From assembly GCA_036557285.1 (NCBI GenBank), contig DATBHW010000045.1:17718-81717 (forward strand): DNA of 64,000 nt. Direction: 5' to 3'. The translations under genes were made by a program, and so were the position numbers. Of the stretch, positions 14,791 to 22,180 are shown piece after piece; the first letter of the stretch is position 1, and each line of letters opens with the position of its first letter. Under the pieces are notes generated by a model that saw nothing but the letters and a program-made list of their open reading frames with translations, was not told the origin of the DNA and did no database searches. The stretch is from Ktedonobacterales bacterium. GTDB taxonomy: Bacteria > Chloroflexota > Ktedonobacteria > Ktedonobacterales > DATBGS01.

Positions 14791-17700
14791 ATGATGCCAG
14801 CCTTATCTCTCGTGCAACCCGCTGTACTCAGCATCATTGCAGCGGCTAGTTCTCTTGATGAACGGCTAGGCGCTGCTTTCGTTTCCGAGAGCAGCGAAGA
14901 AAGCCACGAAGTTGTCAACGCGCGCCTTGATACATGGCGCCAGGTCATCGCCAGGGGGAATTGGGATCTGTTTCAGCAGCGTCTGGCCTGGGACGGCCTT
15001 GATGTAGAAAAAGTACGGGGCGTTCTTGGCAAGGTACATATGCGTGAGGGCGCAGCCCTTCCCTCCTGGGCAAGCCTGCTGGATGCCGTTTTGAGGCTCG
15101 CCATTGCTCCATCTGGTTCGGCTAAGCGCCGCAACCTGGATCACCCTGCTCATCTGCGCTGTCTTGTCCCCAGCGACCCTCTTCCTTTTGAAGAACTCAT
15201 CACTCCATTCCTTCTCGTAGCCCAGCAGCGGCTGAAGGAACATGCCGGAGCCGCTTACCACCTTTTGAGCTGCGAGGCGCATACCTCCCTCGAACGCCAT
15301 CTGCTTCAGGAGTTGACTGGCTATGCCGCGCGGGCTTTTCACCTGGAGTTTTCTCTTAAACGTTTCCAGGCGCGTTCTCCTATAACACGCCTGCTGAGTG
15401 AGCTTCAAGACTCCGATGATCGCACGCTCTATCAGGACTTCGTTGAACAGATACTTGGCGGGGAACTGATAGAGTTCTTCCAGCACTATCCTGTCCTTGC
15501 CCGGCTGCTGGCGAGGGTTACAGAACTCTGGGTCGAAGCCACTGCTGAGTTTCTTGGACGATTGGCGGCTGACTGGGCGAGCATTGAGCAGGTATTGGGG
15601 GCTGCCGATGCGTTGGCGCAGGTCGTCAAGATCGAGGCTGCGCTCTCTGACCCGCATCGTGGCAGGCGTAGTGTCCTGGCGCTCACGTTCGCATCAGGCC
15701 ACAAGCTGGTGTACAAACCCAAGAACCTGGGCATTGAGGTGGCCTATAATCGCCTTCTTGCCTGGATGAATGAGCAGGGTATCTCCCTCCCGTTCAAAAT
15801 ACTCACCGTTATCAACCGGGGAAGCTATGGTTGGGTGGAATTTGTCACGCAGCTGCGCTGCCAGGATGCGGAGGCAGGGCGGCGCTATTATCAGCGGGCG
15901 GGGATGTTGTTGTGCCTGATGTATGTGTTGGTGGGAACGGACTGCCATCATAATAATCTGGTTGCTCACGGCGAACATCCGGTGCTGGTGGATATGGAGG
16001 CGCTGATGCAGCATCGCGCTTATCTGGAAAGCCTGGATGACGGCGTGCAGGCACAGTTGCTGGCCCAGGAGATGATCGCCGATTCCGTGCTGCATACGGG
16101 CTTCTTACCAAGCTGGCAGATAGACAAAAATGGACACCAGGCTTACGATATCAGTGGTCTGCGTGGCCCTGACGAATTGGTGTTCGAGACGATAGCCTCA
16201 CGTTGGGAACATGTGAATACTGATCGGATGGAACTCAAGTCAAAGCCGATCAAAGTGGAGGCGTCAACTGACTACACCTCACAAAACGGCATCTCGTTGC
16301 TCCTGGCCGAACATGGCGAAGACGTCCTTACCGGGTTCGAGCACTGTTATCGGTTCCTGCTGGCTCACCGGGAGTCGCTCCTGAAGCCTGGCAGCCCGCT
16401 CTATGATCTGAAGCACCAGCAGCTTCGTCTGATCTACCGCAATACCCAGGTCTATGGTTCGTTGTTGCAGTGCCTGCTCGCCCCTCAGTATCTGCGTGAT
16501 GGAGCCGACCGGACCATCCAACTGGAGGCGTTGGGATTGGCAGTCATGCCACCCCCAGAAGTTTCCTCGCAGAGACGTCAGTGCTCGCGCTGGTGGCCCA
16601 TTCTGGCAGAAGAGCAGCAGGCAATGCAGCAAATGGATATTCCATTTTTCAGCACCCGTGCTGACAGCGACAGCCTCATCCTTCTCTCCGGTCAGAGCAT
16701 CGAGGGCTGTTTCCGGGGGCCGAGTTTCGATCTGGTCATCAGCAGATTGCAGGCACTCTGCGCCGAAGATTTAGAGCGGCAGCTTGGTTTCATCTCCGGC
16801 TCGCTCTATGCTTACGTTGCGCGCGATCCGGTAGGGACACCTGTCAGGAGTGATGCCTCCCTCTATGGAGAGCCGGTTGCTGCCGATGAGCAGGTGAAGC
16901 CAGAGCGCCTCCTGGCCCATGCCCTGCAACTCGCAGAAACGATTGACCGTCACACCATTCGCGCGAGTGATGGGAGCGCATCCTGGATTGTGCCCCAGTA
17001 TATGTCCTGGGCAGATCGCTACCAACTTCAACCAGTTGGGTATGACCTCTATTCCGGCGTCTGCGGCATCGCGCTCTTTCTGGCTGCGGTAGAGCGGGTC
17101 ACTGGTGGCGCTGGCTATCGTGAACTAGCCCTGGGCGCGCTACAACCACTCCGCAAGGCCCTCCATCTGTACGGTTCACGGCTGGCGAAAGAGCTGGGTA
17201 TTGGTGCAGCCACCGGCCTGGCTTCGGTCGTCTACACCCTGACAGCCATCAGCCAATTGCTCGACGAGCCTGCCCTGTTGGCTGACGCCAGACAAGCGGC
17301 TGAGTTGATCACCTTCGAGAGCATTGCTAAAGATGAGGCTCTCGACATTTTTGATGGTTCGGCTGGGGCGCTGCTTGGGTTACTCGCGCTCTATGGCGTG
17401 GCACCTGACCAGAGCATCCGGGACCGCGCTGTGGCTTGCGGAGAACGCCTGTTGGAAGCACGGATGTGCAGCCGTTCTGGCTATCGAGCCTGGCCGGGTT
17501 TCACTGGCAAGCCACTGACGGGCTTCTCGCACGGGGCTGCCGGGATAACATATGCGTTGCTGCGCCTTTATGCTCTTACCCACAACACCTGCTATCAAGA
17601 AGCAGCCGACGAAGGTATTGCCTACGAGGATAGCACCTTCCTGCCAGAGATCAATAACTGGCCGGACCTGCGCTCAGAGGAATCACTGGAATTCCGCGTT

Positions 17701-18102
17701 GCCTGGTGTCATGGCGCGCCCGGAATCGGCCTGGCACGCCTGGGTGGCCTGCCATCCCTGGATACGGATCAGGTACGCAAAGACATCGAGATTGCCCTGC
17801 ACAGGACAGAGCAAGAAGGAGTACAAGCCCTGGATCACCTCTGCTGTGGCAATATGGGCCGAGTAGACATCCTGCTCACTGCTGCTCAGCAGCTATCAGA
17901 CCTTCGGCTTGCGAGGGTTGCCGGGCAGGCTATGGGGCAAATGGTCAGGGGAGCAGAACAAAGGGGCGCGTTTGCGCTGGACCCTTTGTTGCCGAGGCAG
18001 GTACAACATTTCGGCTTTTTTCAGGGTACTGCTGGTTTGGGGTATACCCTGCTGCGCGTGGCGTATCCAGGGCAGCTTCCTTCCGTGCTGCTCTGGCAAT
18101 AA
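14791..18102 (+). CDS. lanM: Class II lanthipeptide synthetase LanM (CCG zinc type)
   Basis: A bifunctional enzyme of about 1103 residues that dehydrates Ser/Thr and then forms (methyl)lanthionine rings. The N-terminal dehydratase has the kinase-like motifs YKPKNLGIEVAYN, DCHHNN (Asp384, His386, Asn389) and DME (Asp401, Glu403). The C-terminal LanC-like cyclase has FSHGAAG (His914), WCHGAPG (Cys973) and LCCGNMG (Cys1018, Cys1019). The last motif gives three cysteine zinc ligands instead of Cys-Cys-His, as in ProcM-like, substrate-tolerant enzymes. The start is uncertain: ATG 14791 or 14794 follow GGGGG at 14785-14789, while TTG 14755 lies further upstream. It is 123 bases after the precursor, beyond a hairpin. 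All key residues appear intact. Confidence 0.95.
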   Translation: MMPALSLVQPAVLSIIAAASSLDERLGAAFVSESSEESHEVVNARLDTWRQVIARGNWDLFQQRLAWDGLDVEKVRGVLGKVHMREGAALPSWASLLDAVLRLAIAPSGSAKRRNLDHPAHLRCLVPSDPLPFEELITPFLLVAQQRLKEHAGAAYHLLSCEAHTSLERHLLQELTGYAARAFHLEFSLKRFQARSPITRLLSELQDSDDRTLYQDFVEQILGGELIEFFQHYPVLARLLARVTELWVEATAEFLGRLAADWASIEQVLGAADALAQVVKIEAALSDPHRGRRSVLALTFASGHKLVYKPKNLGIEVAYNRLLAWMNEQGISLPFKILTVINRGSYGWVEFVTQLRCQDAEAGRRYYQRAGMLLCLMYVLVGTDCHHNNLVAHGEHPVLVDMEALMQHRAYLESLDDGVQAQLLAQEMIADSVLHTGFLPSWQIDKNGHQAYDISGLRGPDELVFETIASRWEHVNTDRMELKSKPIKVEASTDYTSQNGISLLLAEHGEDVLTGFEHCYRFLLAHRESLLKPGSPLYDLKHQQLRLIYRNTQVYGSLLQCLLAPQYLRDGADRTIQLEALGLAVMPPPEVSSQRRQCSRWWPILAEEQQAMQQMDIPFFSTRADSDSLILLSGQSIEGCFRGPSFDLVISRLQALCAEDLERQLGFISGSLYAYVARDPVGTPVRSDASLYGEPVAADEQVKPERLLAHALQLAETIDRHTIRASDGSASWIVPQYMSWADRYQLQPVGYDLYSGVCGIALFLAAVERVTGGAGYRELALGALQPLRKALHLYGSRLAKELGIGAATGLASVVYTLTAISQLLDEPALLADARQAAELITFESIAKDEALDIFDGSAGALLGLLALYGVAPDQSIRDRAVACGERLLEARMCSRSGYRAWPGFTGKPLTGFSHGAAGITYALLRLYALTHNTCYQEAADEGIAYEDSTFLPEINNWPDLRSEESLEFRVAWCHGAPGIGLARLGGLPSLDTDQVRKDIEIALHRTEQEGVQALDHLCCGNMGRVDILLTAAQQLSDLRLARVAGQAMGQMVRGAEQRGAFALDPLLPRQVQHFGFFQGTAGLGYTLLRVAYPGQLPSVLLWQ

Positions 18103-18232
18103 AGCGAGCTTAGAGGCGCATCGGGTGAACACCGCTCGTATCAAAACGCGAATTTTGTTGGCCCCTCGAAGGGTGTTGCCAGTCTTGCAAATCGCGCCCT
18201 TGATGATTGGGAAACCGATGCCCTTGCTTCCA

Positions 18233-18319
18233 GCATTTGACGAAGGCATCCTTTTTCGATGCCCCTCGAAATCAGCAATGCAGCGATCTTGGAGGTATTA
18301 GCAGCAGAGCTTTGCCGAA
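18233..18319 (+). repeat. Dispersed repeat, copy 1
   Basis: It begins GCATTTGACGAAGGCA and ends GCAGCAGAGCTTTGCCGAA. The two blocks start 68 bases apart, exactly as in copy 2 at 20380-20466. The middle is diverged but shows scattered matches. The two copies are in the same orientation. Confidence 0.7.
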
Positions 18320-18370
18320 TAGGCCGAAATTCTCGTGTTTTTCCAGCGGTGCTCCATTCCCTTCTATAAG

Positions 18371-18410
18371 AAGACGGCTGCTCAAACTCGTTCGTTTGAG
18401 CAGCCGTCTT
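18371..18410. terminator. 17-bp hairpin between convergent lanM and transglycosylase gene
   Basis: AAGACGGCTGCTCAAAC (18371-18387) pairs perfectly with 18394-18410 across the loop TCGTTC. There is no T run on either side, but its position between two convergent genes fits a bidirectional terminator. Confidence 0.6.
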
Positions 18411-18457
18411 GTCGTCTCGTCACCTCTTGTTTTACTAAACAATACCCGTCATCGCCA

Positions 18458-18487
18458 ATCAGCTGGTCTTGATCCAGCGGCGTGTCA
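18458..18487 (-). pseudogene. Nine-codon remnant of a duplicated gene start
   Basis: Overlapping the stop of the transglycosylase gene, an ATG opens a ten-codon frame encoding MTRRWIKTS before a stop. It resembles the MKQRWIKTT start of that gene, and the DNA is also close (shared block TGGTCTTGATCCA). It looks like the leftover 5' end of a tandem copy. Confidence 0.45.
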
Positions 18488-19708
18488 TGGCAGCGGCGCC
18501 CCCACCGGCAAGACAGGCGCGGCCAGACCGGTGTAGAGCTTTTTGAACAAGTCAATACTCAACTGGTTGTCCAGGTGAAACGTACTCGAATCGCGCACGA
18601 TCACGTTGGTCTTGGTAAAGCCAACCACAGTCATCCAATGGCCTTGTGACAAATTGGGCCAGAAGGACCCATCGTTCCAAAAGTCGGCTGCCACCGGATA
18701 GCCTGCCTCCACAATCCGTTGCAGATGAGCATAACTCAGGTAGCCGGTACTGGTTCCGTTGAACGAAACGGCATACCACCTGGGGTAGTACTTTGCAAGC
18801 AAGGGCACAAAGCCATCTGGGCCATGCAATCCTTGCTTATCAATGCCCATAATGCCAAATTGACGGTAGTACAGCAGATCAAAGAGGATGCCGATCCGCG
18901 TTTTCGCGCCATAGGCACGCAAGATGGCGGTCATGGTCGCCGGTCCGCAGGTGTAGCCGTTCCATTCCTCAAACTGCGCCTGGCTATCATAGCCATCAGG
19001 CACATACTGTGGCACATCCTCCACGAGCGCGGTGACGGGAAGTTCGGTAGGGGTAGCTTCGCAGCCAAGAATGTTGGGGACGTAATAGAAGGTTTGGTTC
19101 GCATCACCAAACCACCAGAGCCATGTCCAGGGGCCACGACTCCAGTTATGTTGGTCTGCCCAGCCCAGCGCCTTTCCGGTGTTGGGCCCGCCTGCGTTAT
19201 AGGCAGCCAGCGCCAGCCCCCAGGCATAAGCGTTTCGGTTCCCGCCGAAACGCGCGGCAATTGTATGCGACCAGTCCCAGAAGGCGCGCAACGAGTCTAG
19301 ATCGTAGCGAGCCATCCCATCCAGCGATTGCCAGGGATCCCAGGGATCGATGTGATAGGCAGCGGCCATCGCAGGCATAAACTGCGCAATGCCTATCGCG
19401 CCTGCCGGGCTGAGCGCGCTTGGATTAAAACCGCTTTCCTGCTGCACCTGCCAGAGGAGCACCGCCGCTTCGAGATGGTAGCGAGGCGCGATGACGTTCA
19501 CAAGATAGTCGGCATACTGCTGCTTGCTCCCAGAGGTATCAGGCAACGTAGGGTCGCTATGGCAGTTGGCTGGTCCATAGAAGTATTCCTGAGCCAGCGA
19601 AGGACTCTTTCCGGCTGCGAAGGCCAGGTACCCGCCCCCAGAGAGGGCGCTCGTGCCCAATATGAGCAGCAGCACCATCAAGGTGGTCTTGATCCAACGT
19701 TGTTTCAT
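18485..19708 (-). CDS. Secreted lytic transglycosylase fused to a C39-like cysteine peptidase
   Basis: A 407-residue exported protein with an N-terminal signal segment (MKQRWIKTTLMVLLLILG). The first domain is SLT-like, with the catalytic glutamate in QESGFNPSALSPAGAIGIAQ and the fold motif AYNAGG. The second is a C39-like/papain-like peptidase with Cys in YTCGPATM, His in GHWMTVVGF and Asp in VRDSS. The fusion suggests wall cleavage coupled to cutting of a peptide or wall protein. The ATG at 19708 is preferred over the in-frame TTG at 19726. A LexA-box promoter lies about 0.5 kb upstream on the same strand. Its place next to lanM makes a RiPP role possible, but it lacks the CAGT element and may be independent. 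Confidence 0.85.
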   Translation of the reverse strand: MKQRWIKTTLMVLLLILGTSALSGGGYLAFAAGKSPSLAQEYFYGPANCHSDPTLPDTSGSKQQYADYLVNVIAPRYHLEAAVLLWQVQQESGFNPSALSPAGAIGIAQFMPAMAAAYHIDPWDPWQSLDGMARYDLDSLRAFWDWSHTIAARFGGNRNAYAWGLALAAYNAGGPNTGKALGWADQHNWSRGPWTWLWWFGDANQTFYYVPNILGCEATPTELPVTALVEDVPQYVPDGYDSQAQFEEWNGYTCGPATMTAILRAYGAKTRIGILFDLLYYRQFGIMGIDKQGLHGPDGFVPLLAKYYPRWYAVSFNGTSTGYLSYAHLQRIVEAGYPVAADFWNDGSFWPNLSQGHWMTVVGFTKTNVIVRDSSTFHLDNQLSIDLFKKLYTGLAAPVLPVGAPLP

Positions 19709-19757
19709 GGCATGGGAGCAGCCCAAGTGAGAGGCTGTCTCCAGTGCTCCTTTCTTA

Positions 19758-19791
19758 AAACGGGTGGGGTCTCCTCACGAGGTGACCCGTT
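19758..19791 (-). terminator. Hairpin with short T run in the leader upstream of the transglycosylase gene
   Basis: On the minus strand, AACGGGT pairs with ACCCGTT around an inner CCTC/GAGG stem, followed by TTTT. It lies between the LexA-box promoter and the coding start, so it may attenuate that transcript. Confidence 0.4.
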
Positions 19792-20201
19792 CTGATAACT
19801 ACGAAAGAAACCGTTCGAGCTGGTCCGTGAGGCCGACTGGCATGTCCCAGGCACTCCTCTCTACCAGCTCTGGCTCCCAGGCTCCGACTTCTCTGGTGTC
19901 ACGGCAAGCAAAAGACACAGGAGCAGATCGGGACTCAAACCTCCTTTCCAGCACCCCACCTGTAGGATGCTCTGGGCGAGCAGACGCCACCGCTGTTAGC
20001 AGACGAGCAGAAAAAAACAAAGACAATGTGGCCCTGCACGCCTTCTGTAGCAGAGGCGCTCTTTGGGACGGCCTCAAGTGAGGTGAGCGTTCATCACTGA
20101 GAGAAGGGTACGTGTCCTGGCGTTGTAGCCTCGTGGAGCGGGGACTCAAACGAAAGACCAGAGCAGAAAGGAAAGAGGAGAGGCGCTCATCTCCATACAC
20201 A
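19792..20201. other. Long untranslated leader region
   Basis: This is the first part of the minus-strand leader expected from the promoter at 20202-20230. A frame at 19799-20200 is open, but its translation has no recognisable domain and looks non-coding. No other gene is seen. Confidence 0.4.
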
Positions 20202-20230
20202 AATATAGAACATTAGTTCTACCTTGTCAA
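20202..20230 (-). promoter_or_regulatory. Promoter with embedded LexA box
   Basis: On the minus strand there is a perfect TTGACA (20230-20225), a 17-base spacer and TATATT (20207-20202). The spacer holds GAAC-N4-GTTC (20208-20219) within the palindrome TAGAACATTAGTTCTA. This matches the GAACN4GTTC type of LexA operator known from Gram-positive bacteria. Repression by LexA would control transcription toward the transglycosylase gene. Confidence 0.65.
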
Positions 20231-20270
20231 GCCCGTCAAAGGCCGTCAAACCCCGTCAAAGGCCGTCAAA
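20226..20270. repeat. 10-bp tandem repeat next to the LexA-box promoter
   Basis: Five units of GTCAA(A) follow each other at 20226, 20235, 20245, 20255 and 20265. Two units are identical (GTCAAAGGCC). The period matches one helical turn, so a regulator could bind one DNA face just upstream of the -35 box. Confidence 0.6.
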
Positions 20271-20844
20271 TTGCGGAGGATCAACAGTGGGTGTCTCCGG
20301 CAATGTTGATGATTCTGATGGCGTGCTTCTGTGAGTATTCCCATAACTTTGCCGCTGCGGGAAGCATACCTTGCTGCGGGCATTTGACGAAGGCACTCTA
20401 TTTCGAGGTCTCTGAAAACCAGAGAGGTAGTGATTTTGACAACACTGGCAGCAGAGCTTTGCCGAAAAGGCAAATTGGCCGCAAAAGCTTACCGAAAGCA
20501 CTTGCCGTTGCTGTCCCGGATAATATGGAGTGCCTCCCAATCTCGTTGAGAGCTCAGGTCTCATAGATCCTGGGGTGTAGTGGCCCTCAGCGAGTCGTTA
20601 GCCAAGGAAGCGCAGGCTGGAAAAATGCAGAGAGCGGCAAAAGTACAAGCTTCAGCGAGCCTTTACTCATAGTTTGGGACACCAACTCATATGATTGGTT
20701 ACACATATTGAAAGTATCCATTGCGAGGGTGTTTCGGACCTCACTGCTCTGCATCCCTTGGCAAGCATGGGTGGCGCGCAGTCCCCTAGCTTGCGCCAGG
20801 CCAAGAGCCGTCGCATGTCGGCGGCCACCCAGAGGCGAGCAGGC
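20271..20844. other. Intergenic region with repeat copy 2
   Basis: It holds dispersed repeat copy 2 (20380-20466). An open frame across it (20291-20566) reads through the repeat and is not a credible gene. Nothing else is recognised from 20570 to 20844. Confidence 0.45.
20380..20466 (+). repeat. Dispersed repeat, copy 2
   Basis: Same two anchor blocks, orientation and 68-base spacing as copy 1 (18233-18319). In this copy the 3' block continues into a small hairpin, TTTGCC-GAAAA-GGCAAA. Confidence 0.7.
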
Positions 20845-21399
20845 TCACGCGAGCAGGAGGGCGACGGACCCGATCACAAACGAGAGCACGGTATAGACGG
20901 CCAACATCGTCAGGAACCCGTAGCCCAGCAGCGAAGCTAGACCCCGCCGCGGAGCAGGAAGGCGTCGCTCCAGCTGAGCGACAGCCGCCGCCTCGGCGAT
21001 CCCCGCCGCTAGGAACAGGGCAGCGAAGAGCGCACTGCCCAGTACCGGGGCGTCTTGGAGTTCTCCCAGGAAGGGCAACACGAAGGGCAGCAGGGCCAGC
21101 GCCAGCAGCAGGACCCCGAACGCCACGCCCCTCAGGAGTCCGCCCCCCGGCAGATACCGGCGGATGGCTACGAAGAGGAGGCCCATCAAGATGCCGTCGT
21201 AGAGGCCAGTGCGCACCAGGACGAAGGTCGCGGCGGTGAACATGGGGGCTCTTCCCAGCGCCACCGCGATGAGCCGCATGAGAAGTCGAGCGATGATCGC
21301 GGCGCCCAAGCCGACCCCCAAGCCCGAGAGCACGCCCACGCCTAGCACCCGCAGGCGCTCGCTCCACCTCCCACGCCAGGCTGCTCGCTGCGAGACCAT
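20845..21399 (-). CDS. Hypothetical integral membrane protein
   Basis: A 184-residue protein with about five hydrophobic helices and no motif I can name. ATG 21399 has AAAGGAGG six bases upstream, so it is preferred over the longer frame starting at 21426. The sequence is very rich in Leu, Ala, Gly and Arg. It stands alone in an accessory stretch next to a transposase remnant and has no partner gene that suggests a job. Confidence 0.7.
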   Translation of the reverse strand: MVSQRAAWRGRWSERLRVLGVGVLSGLGVGLGAAIIARLLMRLIAVALGRAPMFTAATFVLVRTGLYDGILMGLLFVAIRRYLPGGGLLRGVAFGVLLLALALLPFVLPFLGELQDAPVLGSALFAALFLAAGIAEAAAVAQLERRLPAPRRGLASLLGYGFLTMLAVYTVLSFVIGSVALLLA

Positions 21400-21541
21400 C
21401 CGACGCCTCCTTTCGTCTCGACGCAAGACCAGCGTCTGTCACGGGTCTGTCGGGGTCATCCCCACTATTATAACAGGCAAGAGCGCGACTTGTGGAGGAA
21501 GCGGCATGAGGGGCCTACGGGTGGCGTCGAGGAGCACCTGA

Positions 21542-22112
21542 TCAGTGGCCTCTGCACTTCGTCCCGCGTTGCGAAACGCCCGCTGGACTTTGTACAAAGT
21601 CCAGCTTAGGCGGGCGCTTTCCCGCCGGGTCACGAGTGAGCACCCAGCGAATGGGCAGAGGTGTGTAGCCAAAGCGATACCACCAGGCCGTGTCACTGCA
21701 GTACTCCAGCGTCCGTTGGCCTTGCCCATACCACTCCAAGGTCAGACGCTGCCACTGGGTCTGTGGATCCTGCAGCACACGTTCGAGGGAGGGCAGGCGC
21801 GGGCCGACTACGGGCGGTCGTCCCAACGTATGCTTACTGAGGGGTGGCGTGGGCTGGTGGATGACTGAGTCCAGGCGAAACGGGGCAATCAGCGTGATCT
21901 GATGACGGGCACAGTGGAGCCCCAACTCCAGAACACTGTAGGCCAGATCGCCCATCAGCTTGATCGGGACCCCTGGCCGCCGGCGCCGGAGCAAGCTGAC
22001 CAATTGGTGAGCGTGCCTGCCCAGCGTTTTGTGGCGCAGCCCCAACTGCTGTTTGATGTGCTTGCCATCGGATATTATCCATTGCCATGACCACCGTTCC
22101 AGGCTCCTTGCA
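21542..22112 (-). pseudogene. Truncated DDE transposase (IS remnant)
   Basis: An open frame with no start codon encodes the C-terminal half of a DDE transposase. Recognisable segments include WQWIISDGKHIKQQLGL, VPIKLMGDLAYSVLELG, ITLIAPFRLDSVIH and YTPLPIRWVLTRDPAGK. The N-terminal half is missing, and family similarity fades around 21600, where a long palindrome begins. No terminal inverted repeats or target duplications were found, so the element is dead. Confidence 0.7.
21583..21604. repeat. 22-bp perfect palindrome at the transposase breakpoint
   Basis: CTGGACTTTGT followed by its exact reverse complement. It is further flanked by CGCCCG and CGGGCG, giving a long hairpin. It lies where the transposase similarity stops. 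Confidence 0.7.
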
Positions 22113-22121
22113 TCAGACTAG

Positions 22122-22145
22122 ATTCTCTGACTATAATCAGAGAAT
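22122..22145. promoter_or_regulatory. Operator palindrome over the -10 box of the MarR-GNAT gene
   Basis: ATTCTCTGA (22122-22130) and TCAGAGAAT (22137-22145) are perfect inverted arms around CTATAA. TATAAT at 22132-22137 is a consensus -10 box, so a bound repressor would block RNA polymerase. The gene starts 35 bases downstream. Autorepression by its MarR domain is the simplest reading. Confidence 0.75.
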
Positions 22146-22180
22146 GAGCGGTCACTGATTGGACACGACTGGAGGTTGTC

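Larger units (their letters stand above)
18103..18484. other. Intergenic region after lanM
   Basis: This stretch holds one copy of a dispersed repeat (18233-18319) and a strong hairpin (18371-18410). It also contains a nine-codon remnant, on the minus strand, that resembles the start of the neighbouring transglycosylase gene. No convincing protein gene is seen. Confidence 0.5.

Noticed and set aside
18207..18536. Open frame across repeat copy 1
   Set aside because: Similarity to the frame at 20291-20566 comes from the shared DNA repeat; it runs through a terminator and into the opposite-strand gene.
19799..20200. 133-codon minus-strand frame starting next to the LexA-box promoter
   Set aside because: It would need a nearly leaderless GTG start, has no domain, and its composition looks non-coding.
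20291..20566. Open frame across repeat copy 2
   Set aside because: Explained by the repeat; no ribosome site or domain.
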